Shown one piece after another: positions 46,688 to 56,278 of a DNA stretch of 64,000 nt. Each line of letters begins with the position of its first letter. Within the stretch, counting starts at the first letter, position 1. Origin of the DNA: Bacteroidota bacterium (GTDB lineage: Bacteria > Bacteroidota > Bacteroidia > Chitinophagales > Chitinophagaceae); contig JAFDXX010000004.1 of assembly GCA_018267705.1 (NCBI GenBank), forward strand, positions 1 to 64,000, given 5' to 3'. The position numbers and the translations under genes were made by a program. The notes below the pieces were generated by a model. That model saw only the letters and a list, made by a program, of their open reading frames with translations, had not been told where the DNA came from and ran no database searches.

Positions 46688-48232
46688 CTAAAATTTTATC
46701 TCATCATCATGCTCGTTAAAAAAGCGGTATTCTATTAATTGATAGTTATTGTTTTTTTCTAATATCAATTTCACTTTGTATTTACGTTTCCATTTTTTAT
46801 AAATAGAATTGAAAATACCTTTTGTTAAATGAGAATAAACTATTGGATGAACTATTAATAATAAGTTTGAATAAGAATGAGTTGATAAATAATGTAAACG
46901 CTTTTCAATTTCATCTTCTAATAATAAAGTTGAAGTTACTTTTCCTGTGCCACCGCAACTTGGGCAAAGTTCTGATGTATTAATATTTACTTCGGGCCTC
47001 ATGCGTTGCCTTGTAATTTGCATTAACCCAAATTTTGAAATAGGTAATACTGCATGTTTGGCTCTATCGGCATTCATTAATTCTTCCATGGCTTCCTGTA
47101 ACTTTCTTTTGTTGTCCGGAAGTTTCATGTCAATAAAATCAATAACAATAATACCACCAATATCTCTTAAACGTAATTGCCTTGCAATTTCTGCAGCCGC
47201 CTCTAAATTGGTTTGTAAAGCATTTTCTTCTTGATTGTTGCTAACACTTTTGTAACCACTGTTTACATCTATAACATGTAAGGCTTCGGTATGTTCAATA
47301 ATTAAATAAGCACCACTTGCTAAGTTTACTGTTTTTCCAAAAGAACTTTTTACTTGTTTGGTAATTCCATAATGGTCAAAAACCGGAGAGCCATTGTTAT
47401 AATAAGAAACAATATCTTCTTTATCGGGAGCAATACGTTGTAGATAGTTTCTAGTATCGTTATATATATTTTTATCGTTAACTATTATATTGTTAAAATC
47501 TGCATTTAATAAATCACGTAAAATGCTGGTAGTTTTATCTTGCTCACTTAATATTTTTGCCGGAGCTACAGCATCTTTTAAATTATGCTGAATGTTTTTC
47601 CATGTTGCTTGAAGTTCTAATAAATCTTGATGCAGTTCAGAAGTACTTTTACCTTCAGCAGCAGTGCGTACAATTACGCCAAAGCCTTTAGGGCGAATGG
47701 CCTCTACAATTTTTTGTAATCTTTTTCTTTCGTCTGAAGAGTGTATTTTTTTAGATACAGCAACTATTTCATTAAATGGAGTAAGTACTACAAATCTTCC
47801 GGGTAAACTTAATTCACAACTTAAACGAGGGCCTTTGGCAGCAATGGGTTCTTTTAAAATTTGTACTAAAACATTGGGTTTGCTGTTAAGTACTTCATTA
47901 ATTTTTCCTGTTTTAATTATTTCGGGTTCAATTTCAAACTTTCCAAAATCAAAGGCATCGCCCTCTTGCATGGCAGTTTGTGTAAATTTTAAAATTGATT
48001 TTGCAAAAGGAGATAAATCGGTATAATGCAAAAAAGCATCTTTTTCAAAACCAACATCTACAAAAGCAGCATTTAGACCAGGGATTAGTTTTTTTACTTT
48101 TCCTAAATATAAATCGCCCACGGCAAAATTGGCGTCGGCTTTTTCATTGTGCAGCTCTACTAATTTTTTATCTTCCAGCAAGGCAATTTCTACACCAGAA
48201 GGGGCTGCGTTAATTATTAATTCTTTGTTCAA
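46688..48232 (-). CDS. rng: Ribonuclease E/G family protein
   Basis: This 514-residue protein starts at TTG (48232). The conserved N-terminus NKELIINAAPSGVEIALLED begins right there, and no in-frame ATG occurs before the upstream stop. An S1-like RNA-binding region follows at about 40-125. The catalytic part has VIDVNSGYKS near 317-326 and VIDFIDMKLP near 358-367, and the zinc-link CPSCGGTGKV near 426-435. It processes 5' ends of rRNA and decays mRNA. A hairpin terminator separates it from the upstream small gene. It is the last gene of a - strand cluster with HU-like and TPR genes. Confidence 0.92.
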   Translation of the reverse strand: MNKELIINAAPSGVEIALLEDKKLVELHNEKADANFAVGDLYLGKVKKLIPGLNAAFVDVGFEKDAFLHYTDLSPFAKSILKFTQTAMQEGDAFDFGKFEIEPEIIKTGKINEVLNSKPNVLVQILKEPIAAKGPRLSCELSLPGRFVVLTPFNEIVAVSKKIHSSDERKRLQKIVEAIRPKGFGVIVRTAAEGKSTSELHQDLLELQATWKNIQHNLKDAVAPAKILSEQDKTTSILRDLLNADFNNIIVNDKNIYNDTRNYLQRIAPDKEDIVSYYNNGSPVFDHYGITKQVKSSFGKTVNLASGAYLIIEHTEALHVIDVNSGYKSVSNNQEENALQTNLEAAAEIARQLRLRDIGGIIVIDFIDMKLPDNKRKLQEAMEELMNADRAKHAVLPISKFGLMQITRQRMRPEVNINTSELCPSCGGTGKVTSTLLLEDEIEKRLHYLSTHSYSNLLLIVHPIVYSHLTKGIFNSIYKKWKRKYKVKLILEKNNNYQLIEYRFFNEHDDEIKF

Positions 48233-48376
48233 AATTTTGCAACTTTTAAATACACAATCACATCTGTTATATACTAACAGATTTTTTCAATACACCTCAG
48301 AATATTTGCCAAAAAAGAAAGTAGGAAGGTAAAGTTGCAAGAATAAGATAAGTGGCAAACATTTTAAGCGTTAATA

Positions 48377-48415
48377 AATAAAGTTTCGTTACGGTATAAG
48401 CAACGAAACTTTATT
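48377..48415 (-). terminator. Hairpin terminator downstream of the small ribosome-associated gene
   Basis: AATAAAGTTTCGTT (48377-48390) and its exact reverse complement (48402-48415) form a 14-bp stem with an 11-nt loop. It lies 19 bp after the stop of the small gene in the - direction, and short T-runs flank it on both sides. Confidence 0.75.
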
Positions 48416-48434
48416 ATTTTAATGTCATTAGAAT

Positions 48435-48527
48435 TTATTTCTTTTTCTTATGACGGTTTTTTCTTAAACGTTTTTTGCGTTTGTGTGTCGCAATTTTATG
48501 ACGTTTTCTTTTCTTACCACAAGGCAT
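48435..48527 (-). CDS. AURKAIP1/COX24-domain small ribosome-associated protein
   Basis: The 30-residue protein starts MPCGKKRKRHKIATHKRKK and continues RLRKNRHKKKK. It matches the tiny AURKAIP1/COX24-domain proteins of Bacteroidota, related to bS22-like small-subunit proteins. It is among the most basic proteins possible, with Lys/Arg making up most of the chain. Most family members that I recall read MPSGKKRKRHK; Cys3 here is a small difference. It sits 27 bp downstream of the TPR gene and is followed by a terminator. Confidence 0.85.
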   Translation of the reverse strand: MPCGKKRKRHKIATHKRKKRLRKNRHKKKK

Positions 48528-48554
48528 CTCTGTCTAATTTAAATAGTTAAAAAA

Positions 48555-49400
48555 TTATTTTAATTCGTTAATACGCTTATCAATTTCTTTAATGGCATCG
48601 GCATTATTAGTAATCAATTTTTTAGCGGTGGTGTACCATTTTATAGCTTCGGGTTTGTTATTCATTAATTCATAACATTCGGCTGCATTTAAAATGGCAT
48701 CTATATTTTCGGGTTGCTGTTTAATAATTATTAAAAAATGTTCAGCAGCTTTATCATATTGCCCACTTTTCTTTCCACCTAAACCCAAAACTAACTGTGC
48801 ATATAAGTTATTGGGTGTTTTTTGTGCAATTTCTCTAACCGTTAAAATGCCTTGCATTGGGTTTGTTGAAATATTGCCAAACATGTAACATGCTCCTAAA
48901 CTTATTTTGCTAGAATCATTATTGGGATTGATTTCTATAGCTTTATCTAAAAGAACTTTTGCATGGGTTGCTAACCAGTTTTGCATGGTAGCATCACTTA
49001 CAACCAACAACCTGTTTACCATTTGTTGGGCGGCAAATGTGAGGGATTTTTCCGAATTTTCCAACTTAGCAGCTTCGGCAGTGTAATAAATATAGGGAAT
49101 AAACATTCTGGCACTATCTCCCCAAAATCTTGCTAATTGGTGATAAATATGAATTTTATCTTCTTTTACATTACCTCTTGTAACTGCATTTTCTAAGCCG
49201 GCAAGCCTATCATTTTGTTGAATGGTTATTTTCTTCTTTGCCTCGGCAAGAATATCGCTAAACTGAATGGTGGCATTATCAGTAGCTGGATTAATTACTT
49301 TTTTTGCCGCAGAAGCCGCAGGAACTGTTTTAGTAAAAAAGAATAAAACGATAACTAAAATAAAACCAATGCCCGTAATAAGGAGTTGTTGTTTCTTCAC
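48555..49400 (-). CDS. Tetratricopeptide-repeat protein
   Basis: The 281-residue protein starts with GTG at 49400. It has one N-terminal transmembrane segment (about 7-25), then a helical region with at least three TPR-like units, clearest at ANLYAQLVLGLGGKKSGQYDKAAEHFLII and NIDAILNAAECYELMNNKPEAIKWY. TPRs mediate protein contacts; no enzymatic motif is present. It lies 19 bp downstream of the HU-like gene and 27 bp upstream of the small ribosome-associated gene, so it is likely part of their operon. Confidence 0.78.
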   Translation of the reverse strand: MKKQQLLITGIGFILVIVLFFFTKTVPAASAAKKVINPATDNATIQFSDILAEAKKKITIQQNDRLAGLENAVTRGNVKEDKIHIYHQLARFWGDSARMFIPYIYYTAEAAKLENSEKSLTFAAQQMVNRLLVVSDATMQNWLATHAKVLLDKAIEINPNNDSSKISLGACYMFGNISTNPMQGILTVREIAQKTPNNLYAQLVLGLGGKKSGQYDKAAEHFLIIIKQQPENIDAILNAAECYELMNNKPEAIKWYTTAKKLITNNADAIKEIDKRINELK

Positions 49401-49419
49401 TAAAAAAATTTTGGCAAAG

Positions 49420-49716
49420 TTACTCTTCTTTTGGTTTTACTGTTTGCTTTATTTCGGCAGTAAATTCAGGAGAGGGTTTAAAGGCCGGAACATAATGTGC
49501 AGGTATTTGTATAGCAGTATTTGTACGAATGTTTCTGCCAATTTTAGCGGCTTTCTTTTTATTTATAAAGCTCCCAAAACCACGTATATAAATATTCTCG
49601 CCTTTAAGCATGTTCTCTTTAATTTCTGTAACCAAAGATTCAATGGTAACCAGTACATCTATTTTAGGAATACCGGTTTTGTCTGAAATAATGTTTACAA
49701 GATCTATTTTTCGCAT
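49420..49716 (-). CDS. HU/IHF-family DNA-binding protein (second copy)
   Basis: This 98-residue HU/IHF-fold protein starts MRKIDLVNIISDKTGIPKIDV and has the arm region GFGSFINKKKAAKIGRNIRTNTAIQIP. The C-terminal tail is longer than in HU. It is more divergent than the copy at 40205 and closer to the IHF-like proteins found beside rng and mutY in Bacteroidota. It heads the - strand cluster HU-TPR-small basic protein-rng. It is divergent from mutY with 100 bp between starts. Confidence 0.92.
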   Translation of the reverse strand: MRKIDLVNIISDKTGIPKIDVLVTIESLVTEIKENMLKGENIYIRGFGSFINKKKAAKIGRNIRTNTAIQIPAHYVPAFKPSPEFTAEIKQTVKPKEE

Positions 49717-49816
49717 GGCAGAAAGTTTATTGAAATTTGAGAAAACGTAAAAATAAACAAAAAATATTCACACATTATTTTTTAAATCATTATTAGTTTA
49801 GATACCATCTTTGTTA

Positions 49817-50878
49817 ATGATGAATAATAAGTTTACCGCTAAGCTGATGCTGTGGCATGAAACACAGAATAAAAGAGTAATGCCATGGAAAGAAGAAAAA
49901 GATCCCTATAAAATTTGGTTAAGTGAAATTATTTTACAGCAAACACGTGTAGAGCAAGGTTGGAATTATTATGAAAAATTTATTGAAAAATATCCTACGG
50001 TTTTTTATTTAGCCAATGCAAAAGATGAAGATGTTTTTAAATTATGGGAAGGGTTGGGTTACTACAATCGCTGTAAAAATTTATTGTTTACTGCAAGATT
50101 GATAGTAAAAAATTATAACGGAAAATTTCCTGAAACATATAATGAAATAGTTGCATTAAAAGGTGTTGGTCCATATACTGCAGCAGCTATTGCTTCTTTC
50201 GCATATAATTTGCCTTACGCAGTAATAGATGGGAATGTGTTTAGAGTATTAGCAAGATATTTTGAAATTGATATTGCTATAGATACTACACCGGGCAAAA
50301 AAAAATTTATTGCACTTGCCAATGAAGTTTTAGATAAACAAAATGCAGGAAAATACAACCAAGCCATTATGGATTTTGGAGCAACCGTATGTAAACCAAT
50401 AAAACCATTATGTAGCCATTGTGTATTACAAAAAAATTGCTTAGCATATAATAGCGGCTGCGTAAATAAATTACCTATTAAACAAAAAATAATCACTAAA
50501 AAACATCGGTATTTATATTATTTTTTATTTGAATGTAAAAATACAATACTGGTTCAAAAACGAATGGGTAAAGATATTTGGCAATACTTGTACGAAATAT
50601 ATTTACTTGAGTGTGCTGAACAACAACAGTGGAATAAAGAAACCATACACCAATGGTTAAAAGAACAATTAAGTATTAACAAAGCTGTTATAGAACAAAT
50701 ATCTCCTATTATAACACAGCAATTAACACATCAACAAATAAAAGCACAAATAATAAAAATCAGTATTCAAAAAATACCAGTTGTTTTACAAAAGTATCAA
50801 TGGAAAAAAGTTGTTGAGTTAAAGCAACTTGCTTTTCCTAAAATTTTAAATGATTATTTTCAAGATAATTTGTTTTAA
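49817..50878 (+). CDS. mutY: A/G-specific adenine glycosylase
   Basis: An in-frame TTG (49811) precedes two ATGs at 49817 and 49820. I use the first ATG, giving 353 residues. The helix-hairpin-helix is LKGVGPYTAAAIASFAYN near 114-131, then VIDGNVFRVLARYF with the catalytic Asp. The iron-sulfur cluster C-X6-C-X2-C-X5-C follows (CKPIKPLC..C.....C). The C-terminal NUDIX-like domain recognises 8-oxoguanine. It removes A mispaired with 8-oxoG. Divergent from the HU-like gene. Confidence 0.94.
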   Translation: MMNNKFTAKLMLWHETQNKRVMPWKEEKDPYKIWLSEIILQQTRVEQGWNYYEKFIEKYPTVFYLANAKDEDVFKLWEGLGYYNRCKNLLFTARLIVKNYNGKFPETYNEIVALKGVGPYTAAAIASFAYNLPYAVIDGNVFRVLARYFEIDIAIDTTPGKKKFIALANEVLDKQNAGKYNQAIMDFGATVCKPIKPLCSHCVLQKNCLAYNSGCVNKLPIKQKIITKKHRYLYYFLFECKNTILVQKRMGKDIWQYLYEIYLLECAEQQQWNKETIHQWLKEQLSINKAVIEQISPIITQQLTHQQIKAQIIKISIQKIPVVLQKYQWKKVVELKQLAFPKILNDYFQDNLF

Positions 50879-51112
50879 CAAAATGTTAAATATTCTTTCT
50901 ATATAAATATTTTTTTTATAGATATTCTTGTCGGGGAAAATAATGAATGTATCGGCTAATAGTTGTTCTTTAAAACCTTACCTATTGCAGTACATGTATT
51001 ACCGATTTTCATTTATTACAATAATATATCAATGTAGCTTGCCGCCCATATAAATAAAAACATTTTATAAATCTCATTTTTATTTTTGAACCCGATATAA
51101 AAACTATTCCGC

Positions 51113-53953
51113 ATGAAAAAAAGTTTATTGCTTATTGTATTATTAATTTCTGTAAAGGCTTTGTTTGCACAAAACAGCGGCACTCTTAAAGGCAAGTTGG
51201 TAGATACAACTAGCAAGCAATCATTAAAAGATGCTTCAATTGTAATATTAGATCCTAAAGATTCAACTTTAGAACAATATACATTAGCAAAAGAAGATGG
51301 CAGTTTTGAAATGCGAGGAATAGTTCTTAAAACTTATTTAGTGCGTGTATCGTTTCAAGGCTATGCTCCTTATTTTAAAACAGTAACTTTTTCTGCAGGC
51401 AACACCAATATTAATTTGGGTAATGTGTATATGAAAACGCATGCAGATGATTTACCTACTGTTGTTGTAAAAGAATCTCCGGTAAGAATGAAAGGGGATA
51501 CAATTGAATTTAATGCTAGCAGTTTTAAAACAAAACCCAATGCTGTAGCAGAAGATTTAATTAATAAATTACCCGGAATGGACGTAGATAAAAACGGAAC
51601 CATAAAAGCACAAGGTGAAACCGTATCTCGTGTATTGGTAAACGGAAAAAGATTTTTTGGAGATGATCCTCGTACCGCAACAAGAAATTTACCTCCGGAT
51701 ATGATTGATAAAATTCAAGTATTTGATGATTTAAGTGATCAATCTAAATTCACAGGATTTGATGATGGCAACAGAGTAAAAACATTAAACATTACAACTA
51801 AAAAAGATAAAAGCACGGGTTATTTTGGTAAAGCTGTTGTAGGAGCAGGCTCTGCAGAAACATACAATGGTAACATGAATCTTCACAGATTTAATGGTAA
51901 CCAACAAATTTCAATAATAGGAGAAGGCAATAATATAAACGTACAAAACTTTAATTCGCAAAATATTGGTGGCGGTCGTGGTGGATTTGGCGGCGGAGGC
52001 GGTGGCGGTTCAAACAATCCGGGTATTACAACAACATGGGCAGGCGGTTTAAACTATAGAGATAATTGGGGAAAGAGTACAGAGGTAAGCGGTAGCTATT
52101 TTTATAATAATCAAAGAACCAATACATCAACAACCAGTTTACAACAAACATTTTTTCCTAATACCGATTCCTCAAATATTAGCAATAGCGGTTCATACTC
52201 TTTATCTGCTGTAAATAATCACAGAATTAATTTTAATATTGAATCTAAGTTAGATAGTGCAGGAAATAACTCATTAGTATTTCGCCCCAATATTACCATT
52301 CAAAATAGCACACCAAGTGGAAGCTCTTCAACAAGTACAGTAAGCAATGGTTTTGGTGTTCCAATATATACTTCTACCAGAAATAGTTCAAGCGTAAATA
52401 GCGGGTATAATATAAGTGGAGCTAATCTTCAATTAAGACACAAATTTGCTAAAAGGTACAGAACCCTCTCTCTCGATTTAAATTTTTCGAATAGTTTAAA
52501 TCAAGGTTATGGCAATAACTATTCTATAAATTCTTTTTATAAACCGTATGTAAAAACAGATACTATTAACCAATATTATACCGATACTTCACGTTCTTAT
52601 ACAATTAGTCCAACACTTTCTTATACAGAACCAATTGCTAAAAATCAAATTTTAGAATTCAAATATAATTTTTCATATAATGAAAATAAATCTGTAAATA
52701 ATACTTATAGGTTTGATAATTCAACACATGGTTATACCAGATTTGATAGCTTATACAGCAACTCTTATAATTTTAATTCTACTACCAATAGCTTTACATT
52801 AAGCTATAGATTACAACAGCAAAAATATAATTTTAGTATAGGTTCCGGATTTAGATTTACAGATTATAAGAGCAATAACATTACTAAAAATGTTACAGTT
52901 GCCAATAACTATTTAAACTTTACACCAAGTGCTAATTTTACTTATAATTTTAGTAGAACAAAAGCACTTAGATTATTTTATAATGGAAGCACCGGGCAGC
53001 CCAGTGTAGCACAATTACAGCCAATTACTACAACTTCAGATTCTATAAACTTTCAATTTGGAAACCCTAATTTAAAGCCACAGTTTACGCATTCAATACG
53101 GGCATTGTTTAATTCATTCGATCCGCTCACACAACGCGTAATTATGGCATCGCTCAATGCATCAATGACTACTAATGACATTCAAAACCAAGTAATTTTA
53201 AAAAGCAATGGTGGTAAAGAAACTACTTATACCAACTTAAATGGCACATATAATGTAAATGGTTTCTTTCTTTATGGTATTCCGCTTAGAAAACCAAAAT
53301 CAAACTTAAATTTTGCAACTAACATTGGTTATACGCAAGCCCAAAATTTGTTGGCAGATTCTGCACATGCAGCTATTAATGATTTTACACATAACTACAC
53401 ACGTAACACCAATTTAGGTGAAACAATTAAATGGACTACTAATTTGAAAGATAATTTTGATATGAATTTTAGCGGAAAAATAAATTATACCATTGCCAGA
53501 AATGATGCAAACACTAATGCCAATCTTAATTATTTTTCTTACGGTCTTTCTACCGATGCAACTTATTATACCAAAAGCGGATGGATAGTAGCATTTAATT
53601 TAGATTACACATATTATGATAATGGAGCAAACGGATATAATGCAAGTGTACCTTTACTTTCTCCATCTATTGCTAAACAATTCTTAAAAAATAAAGCAGG
53701 AGAATTACGCCTTAGCTGTTTTGATTTATTAAACCAAAATCAAAGCGTTTCACGTACTGTTACATCAAACTATGTAACAGATACACGTTCAAATGTATTA
53801 ACACGTTATGTAATGTTAACCTTTACGTTTAATTTAAGAAATTTTGCACAAGGTCAAGGGCAAAGACGTATGCCGGGCTTTTTTGGCGGCGGCATGATGG
53901 GCGGTGGAAACTTTAGCGGCGGTATGGGCGGTGGCGGAAGAAGAGGAGGTTAA
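51113..53953 (+). CDS. TonB-dependent-receptor-like outer-membrane protein
   Basis: The 946-residue protein has a signal peptide (ending LFAQ). A carboxypeptidase-regulatory-like domain follows (GTLKGKLVDTTSKQSLKDAS), then a plug domain (MKGDTIEFNASSFK, with LPGMDVDKNGTI and VLVNGKRFFGDD) and a beta-barrel of the OMP_b-brl type. Two Gly-rich stretches are notable: near residue 290 (GGGRGGFGGGGGGGSN) and at the C-terminus. No SusD-type partner is adjacent, so it is more likely of the Bacteroidota barrel family than a SusC glycan importer. A TATTTTTG box (51081-51088) lies 24 bp upstream. Confidence 0.82.
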   Translation: MKKSLLLIVLLISVKALFAQNSGTLKGKLVDTTSKQSLKDASIVILDPKDSTLEQYTLAKEDGSFEMRGIVLKTYLVRVSFQGYAPYFKTVTFSAGNTNINLGNVYMKTHADDLPTVVVKESPVRMKGDTIEFNASSFKTKPNAVAEDLINKLPGMDVDKNGTIKAQGETVSRVLVNGKRFFGDDPRTATRNLPPDMIDKIQVFDDLSDQSKFTGFDDGNRVKTLNITTKKDKSTGYFGKAVVGAGSAETYNGNMNLHRFNGNQQISIIGEGNNINVQNFNSQNIGGGRGGFGGGGGGGSNNPGITTTWAGGLNYRDNWGKSTEVSGSYFYNNQRTNTSTTSLQQTFFPNTDSSNISNSGSYSLSAVNNHRINFNIESKLDSAGNNSLVFRPNITIQNSTPSGSSSTSTVSNGFGVPIYTSTRNSSSVNSGYNISGANLQLRHKFAKRYRTLSLDLNFSNSLNQGYGNNYSINSFYKPYVKTDTINQYYTDTSRSYTISPTLSYTEPIAKNQILEFKYNFSYNENKSVNNTYRFDNSTHGYTRFDSLYSNSYNFNSTTNSFTLSYRLQQQKYNFSIGSGFRFTDYKSNNITKNVTVANNYLNFTPSANFTYNFSRTKALRLFYNGSTGQPSVAQLQPITTTSDSINFQFGNPNLKPQFTHSIRALFNSFDPLTQRVIMASLNASMTTNDIQNQVILKSNGGKETTYTNLNGTYNVNGFFLYGIPLRKPKSNLNFATNIGYTQAQNLLADSAHAAINDFTHNYTRNTNLGETIKWTTNLKDNFDMNFSGKINYTIARNDANTNANLNYFSYGLSTDATYYTKSGWIVAFNLDYTYYDNGANGYNASVPLLSPSIAKQFLKNKAGELRLSCFDLLNQNQSVSRTVTSNYVTDTRSNVLTRYVMLTFTFNLRNFAQGQGQRRMPGFFGGGMMGGGNFSGGMGGGGRRGG

Positions 53954-54328
53954 AAAAATTTACCCTACTTATATTTAAAATTTAAGCCGTTTTGTAATGC
54001 AAGGCGGCTTTTTAATTATTACACTTTACTAAAACTTTTACAAAAAAAATAAGTACATAACCATAAACTATATAATTTTACGCCCTCAAAAAAAATGTAT
54101 TCACCTTTATTTAAAACTGAAGTTGAAAAAATATAACACCCATACTATCATCAATTTGCATACGCTACAAGCAAGTGTTTTATGCACAGTGGGTAACAAT
54201 CATTTTCTTTTTTTATTGCGACGACCACGAATCTAATACGCTTTTGTAAGCCAATAGCGTCGCTTCATCAATTTATTTAGATAGAGTATCATCAACAGAT
54301 TTTAAAATTTTCCAAAGTTGCAATAGCA
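53954..54328 (+). other. Intergenic region before the arginine operon, with a terminator hairpin
   Basis: AAGCCG (53984-53989) pairs with CGGCTT (54005-54010) and is followed by TTTTT, a plausible terminator for the preceding receptor gene. The remaining about 300 bp carry no gene. Two further inverted pairs lie upstream of the GTG start of the next gene: TGCATA (54157-54162) with TATGCA (54181-54186), and GCGACG (54218-54223) with CGTCGC (54258-54263). These could be part of a structured leader for the arginine operon, but I cannot match any known riboswitch or an ARG box. Confidence 0.45.
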
Positions 54329-54985
54329 GTGAACAATCAACAAAAAATTATTATACGTGTAGCCAATATTGCCGATACACATTACGCTCAGCAAATAACT
54401 GATGAAATGGAATCTAGTGCCAAAGCACGAGGTACCGGTATTGCCAAACGCTCACCCGATTATGTTGCAAAAAAAATGTTAGAAGGGAAAGCTGTTATTG
54501 CATTAACCAATAATGCAGAGTGGGTTGGATTTTGTTATATAGAAGAATGGAGCCACGGAAAATTTGTGGCCAATAGTGGATTAATAGTATCACCCGAATA
54601 CAGAAAAAGCGGTGTAGCTAAACAAATAAAAAAAAGGATATTTGATTTATCAAGAGAAAAATATCCAACTGCAAAAATTTTTGGTTTAACAACAGGTTTG
54701 GCAGTAATGAAAATTAATAGTGAATTAGGTTACGAACCTGTTACATATAGTGAATTAACCGATGATGAAGACTTTTGGGCAGGCTGCAAAAGCTGTATTA
54801 ATTACGATATTTTAATGAGCAAAGAAAGAAAAAATTGCATGTGTACCGCAATGCTTTTTGATCCGGCAGACCATTACACCCCAAAAGAAACAACAGAAAA
54901 CTTTGAAAAAAAATCGAAATTATATGAACGATTATTACGCATAAAACAATTATTCCGAAAAAATAAAAATGGTTCGGGTAAATGA
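54329..54985 (+). CDS. GNAT-family N-acyltransferase heading the arginine operon
   Basis: No ATG is available near the start; GTG at 54329 is used (218 residues). The acyl-CoA-binding loop V.PEYRKSGVAKQIK lies near 92-104. A Cys-rich segment follows at about 152-172 (GCKSC, then NCMC), unusual in GNATs and possibly metal-binding. It is 55 bp before argG and points the same way. Being first in an arginine operon that has argB and argC but no argA or argJ, it is a candidate for the N-acylation of glutamate. That role is an inference, and succinyl- or acetyl-CoA could be the donor. Confidence 0.8.
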   Translation: MNNQQKIIIRVANIADTHYAQQITDEMESSAKARGTGIAKRSPDYVAKKMLEGKAVIALTNNAEWVGFCYIEEWSHGKFVANSGLIVSPEYRKSGVAKQIKKRIFDLSREKYPTAKIFGLTTGLAVMKINSELGYEPVTYSELTDDEDFWAGCKSCINYDILMSKERKNCMCTAMLFDPADHYTPKETTENFEKKSKLYERLLRIKQLFRKNKNGSGK

Positions 54986-55040
54986 AGCGTTTTGTTTTCC
55001 ATCTTCTTTCATTAAAAAATATTTAATAAAACAACAAACA

Positions 55041-56228
55041 ATGAGCAAGAAAGTTGTATTAGGTTTTAGCGGCGGTTTAGATACCACATTTTGCGTAAAA
55101 CATTTTGAAGATAAAGGTTATGAAGTACATAGCATTATTGTAAATACCGGTGGTTTTAATAATGATGAATTGCAAAAAATAGAATCACATGCTTATAAAT
55201 TAGGCGTAAAATCTCATACAACTGTAAATGCAGTTAAAGGGTATTACGATAAAATTATTAAGTACTTAATTTTTGGAAATGTTTTAAAAAACAATACCTA
55301 TCCTTTAAGTGTAAGTGCCGAAAGATTATCGCAAGCATTGCATATTGCCGAACATGCAAAAAAATTAAATGCTGATGCAGTTGCACACGGAAGCACAGGT
55401 GCAGGAAATGATCAAGTACGTTTTGATATGATTTTTCATATCATGATTCCCGGCATTGAAATTATTACACCAATACGTGATTTAAAATTAAGCCGAGAAG
55501 AAGAAATTGCTTATTTAAAAAACAAAGGTGTTGAAATGAATTTTGATAAAGCAGTTTATTCAATAAATAAAGGTTTATGGGGAACAAGTGTTGGTGGTAA
55601 AGAAACATTAAACAGTAAAGGTTTATTACCCGAAGAAGCTTGGCCAACACAAGTTACAGAGTTTGGAAGCAGAGAAGTGAAATTACATTTTATTAAAGGA
55701 GAATTGTTTGAAGTAGATGATAAAAAATTTAATCACCCAACAGAAGCTATTCAGTATTTACAAACATTGGCAGGCCCTTACGGCATAGGAAGAGATATTC
55801 ATGTTGGAGATACAATTATTGGTATTAAAGGTAGAGTAGGTTTTGAAGCTGCAGCTCCAATGGTTATTTTAAAAGCACATCATGCACTAGAAAAACATAT
55901 ATTAACAAAATGGCAATTAAATTGGAAAGATACATTAGCCCAATTTTATGGCAACTGGTTGCATGAAGGACAAATCTTAGATCCTGTTATGAGAGATATT
56001 GAAGCTTATTTAGAAAACTCTCAACAACAAGTTATTGGCAATGCATTTGTACTGTTAAAACCATATCATTTTCAAATAATTGGTATTGAAAGTAAATATG
56101 ATTTAATGAGCAGCAAATTTGGAAAATATGGTGAAATGAATACCGGATTTACGGGAGATGATGTACGAGGGTTTAGTAAAATATTCGGCAACCAAACTGT
56201 AATTTATACTAAAGTAAAAGAAGGTTAA
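55041..56228 (+). CDS. argG: Argininosuccinate synthase
   Basis: The open frame starts at 54969, but ATG at 55041 gives MSKKVVLGFSGGLDTTFC, the conserved start with the PP-loop SGGLDTT. The protein is then 395 residues. Family blocks follow: AVAHGSTGAGNDQVRFD near 111-127, and IGRDIHVGDTIIGIKGR. It joins citrulline (or acyl-citrulline after deacylation) to aspartate with ATP. Second gene of the arginine unit, 50 bp before argC. Confidence 0.94.
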   Translation: MSKKVVLGFSGGLDTTFCVKHFEDKGYEVHSIIVNTGGFNNDELQKIESHAYKLGVKSHTTVNAVKGYYDKIIKYLIFGNVLKNNTYPLSVSAERLSQALHIAEHAKKLNADAVAHGSTGAGNDQVRFDMIFHIMIPGIEIITPIRDLKLSREEEIAYLKNKGVEMNFDKAVYSINKGLWGTSVGGKETLNSKGLLPEEAWPTQVTEFGSREVKLHFIKGELFEVDDKKFNHPTEAIQYLQTLAGPYGIGRDIHVGDTIIGIKGRVGFEAAAPMVILKAHHALEKHILTKWQLNWKDTLAQFYGNWLHEGQILDPVMRDIEAYLENSQQQVIGNAFVLLKPYHFQIIGIESKYDLMSSKFGKYGEMNTGFTGDDVRGFSKIFGNQTVIYTKVKEG

Positions 56229-56278
56229 TTCGCTTCTCATAAAAGGGGAAATTTTTATAGATTCTTCAAATTTTTTTT

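Noticed and set aside
50943..51053. Possible small ORF of about 37 codons between mutY and the receptor gene
   Set aside because: No promoter, no family resemblance and AT-rich chance composition.
51950..52020. Gly-rich stretch in the receptor as a tandem DNA repeat
   Set aside because: The codons vary and the frame stays open, so it is a protein low-complexity linker, not a DNA repeat.
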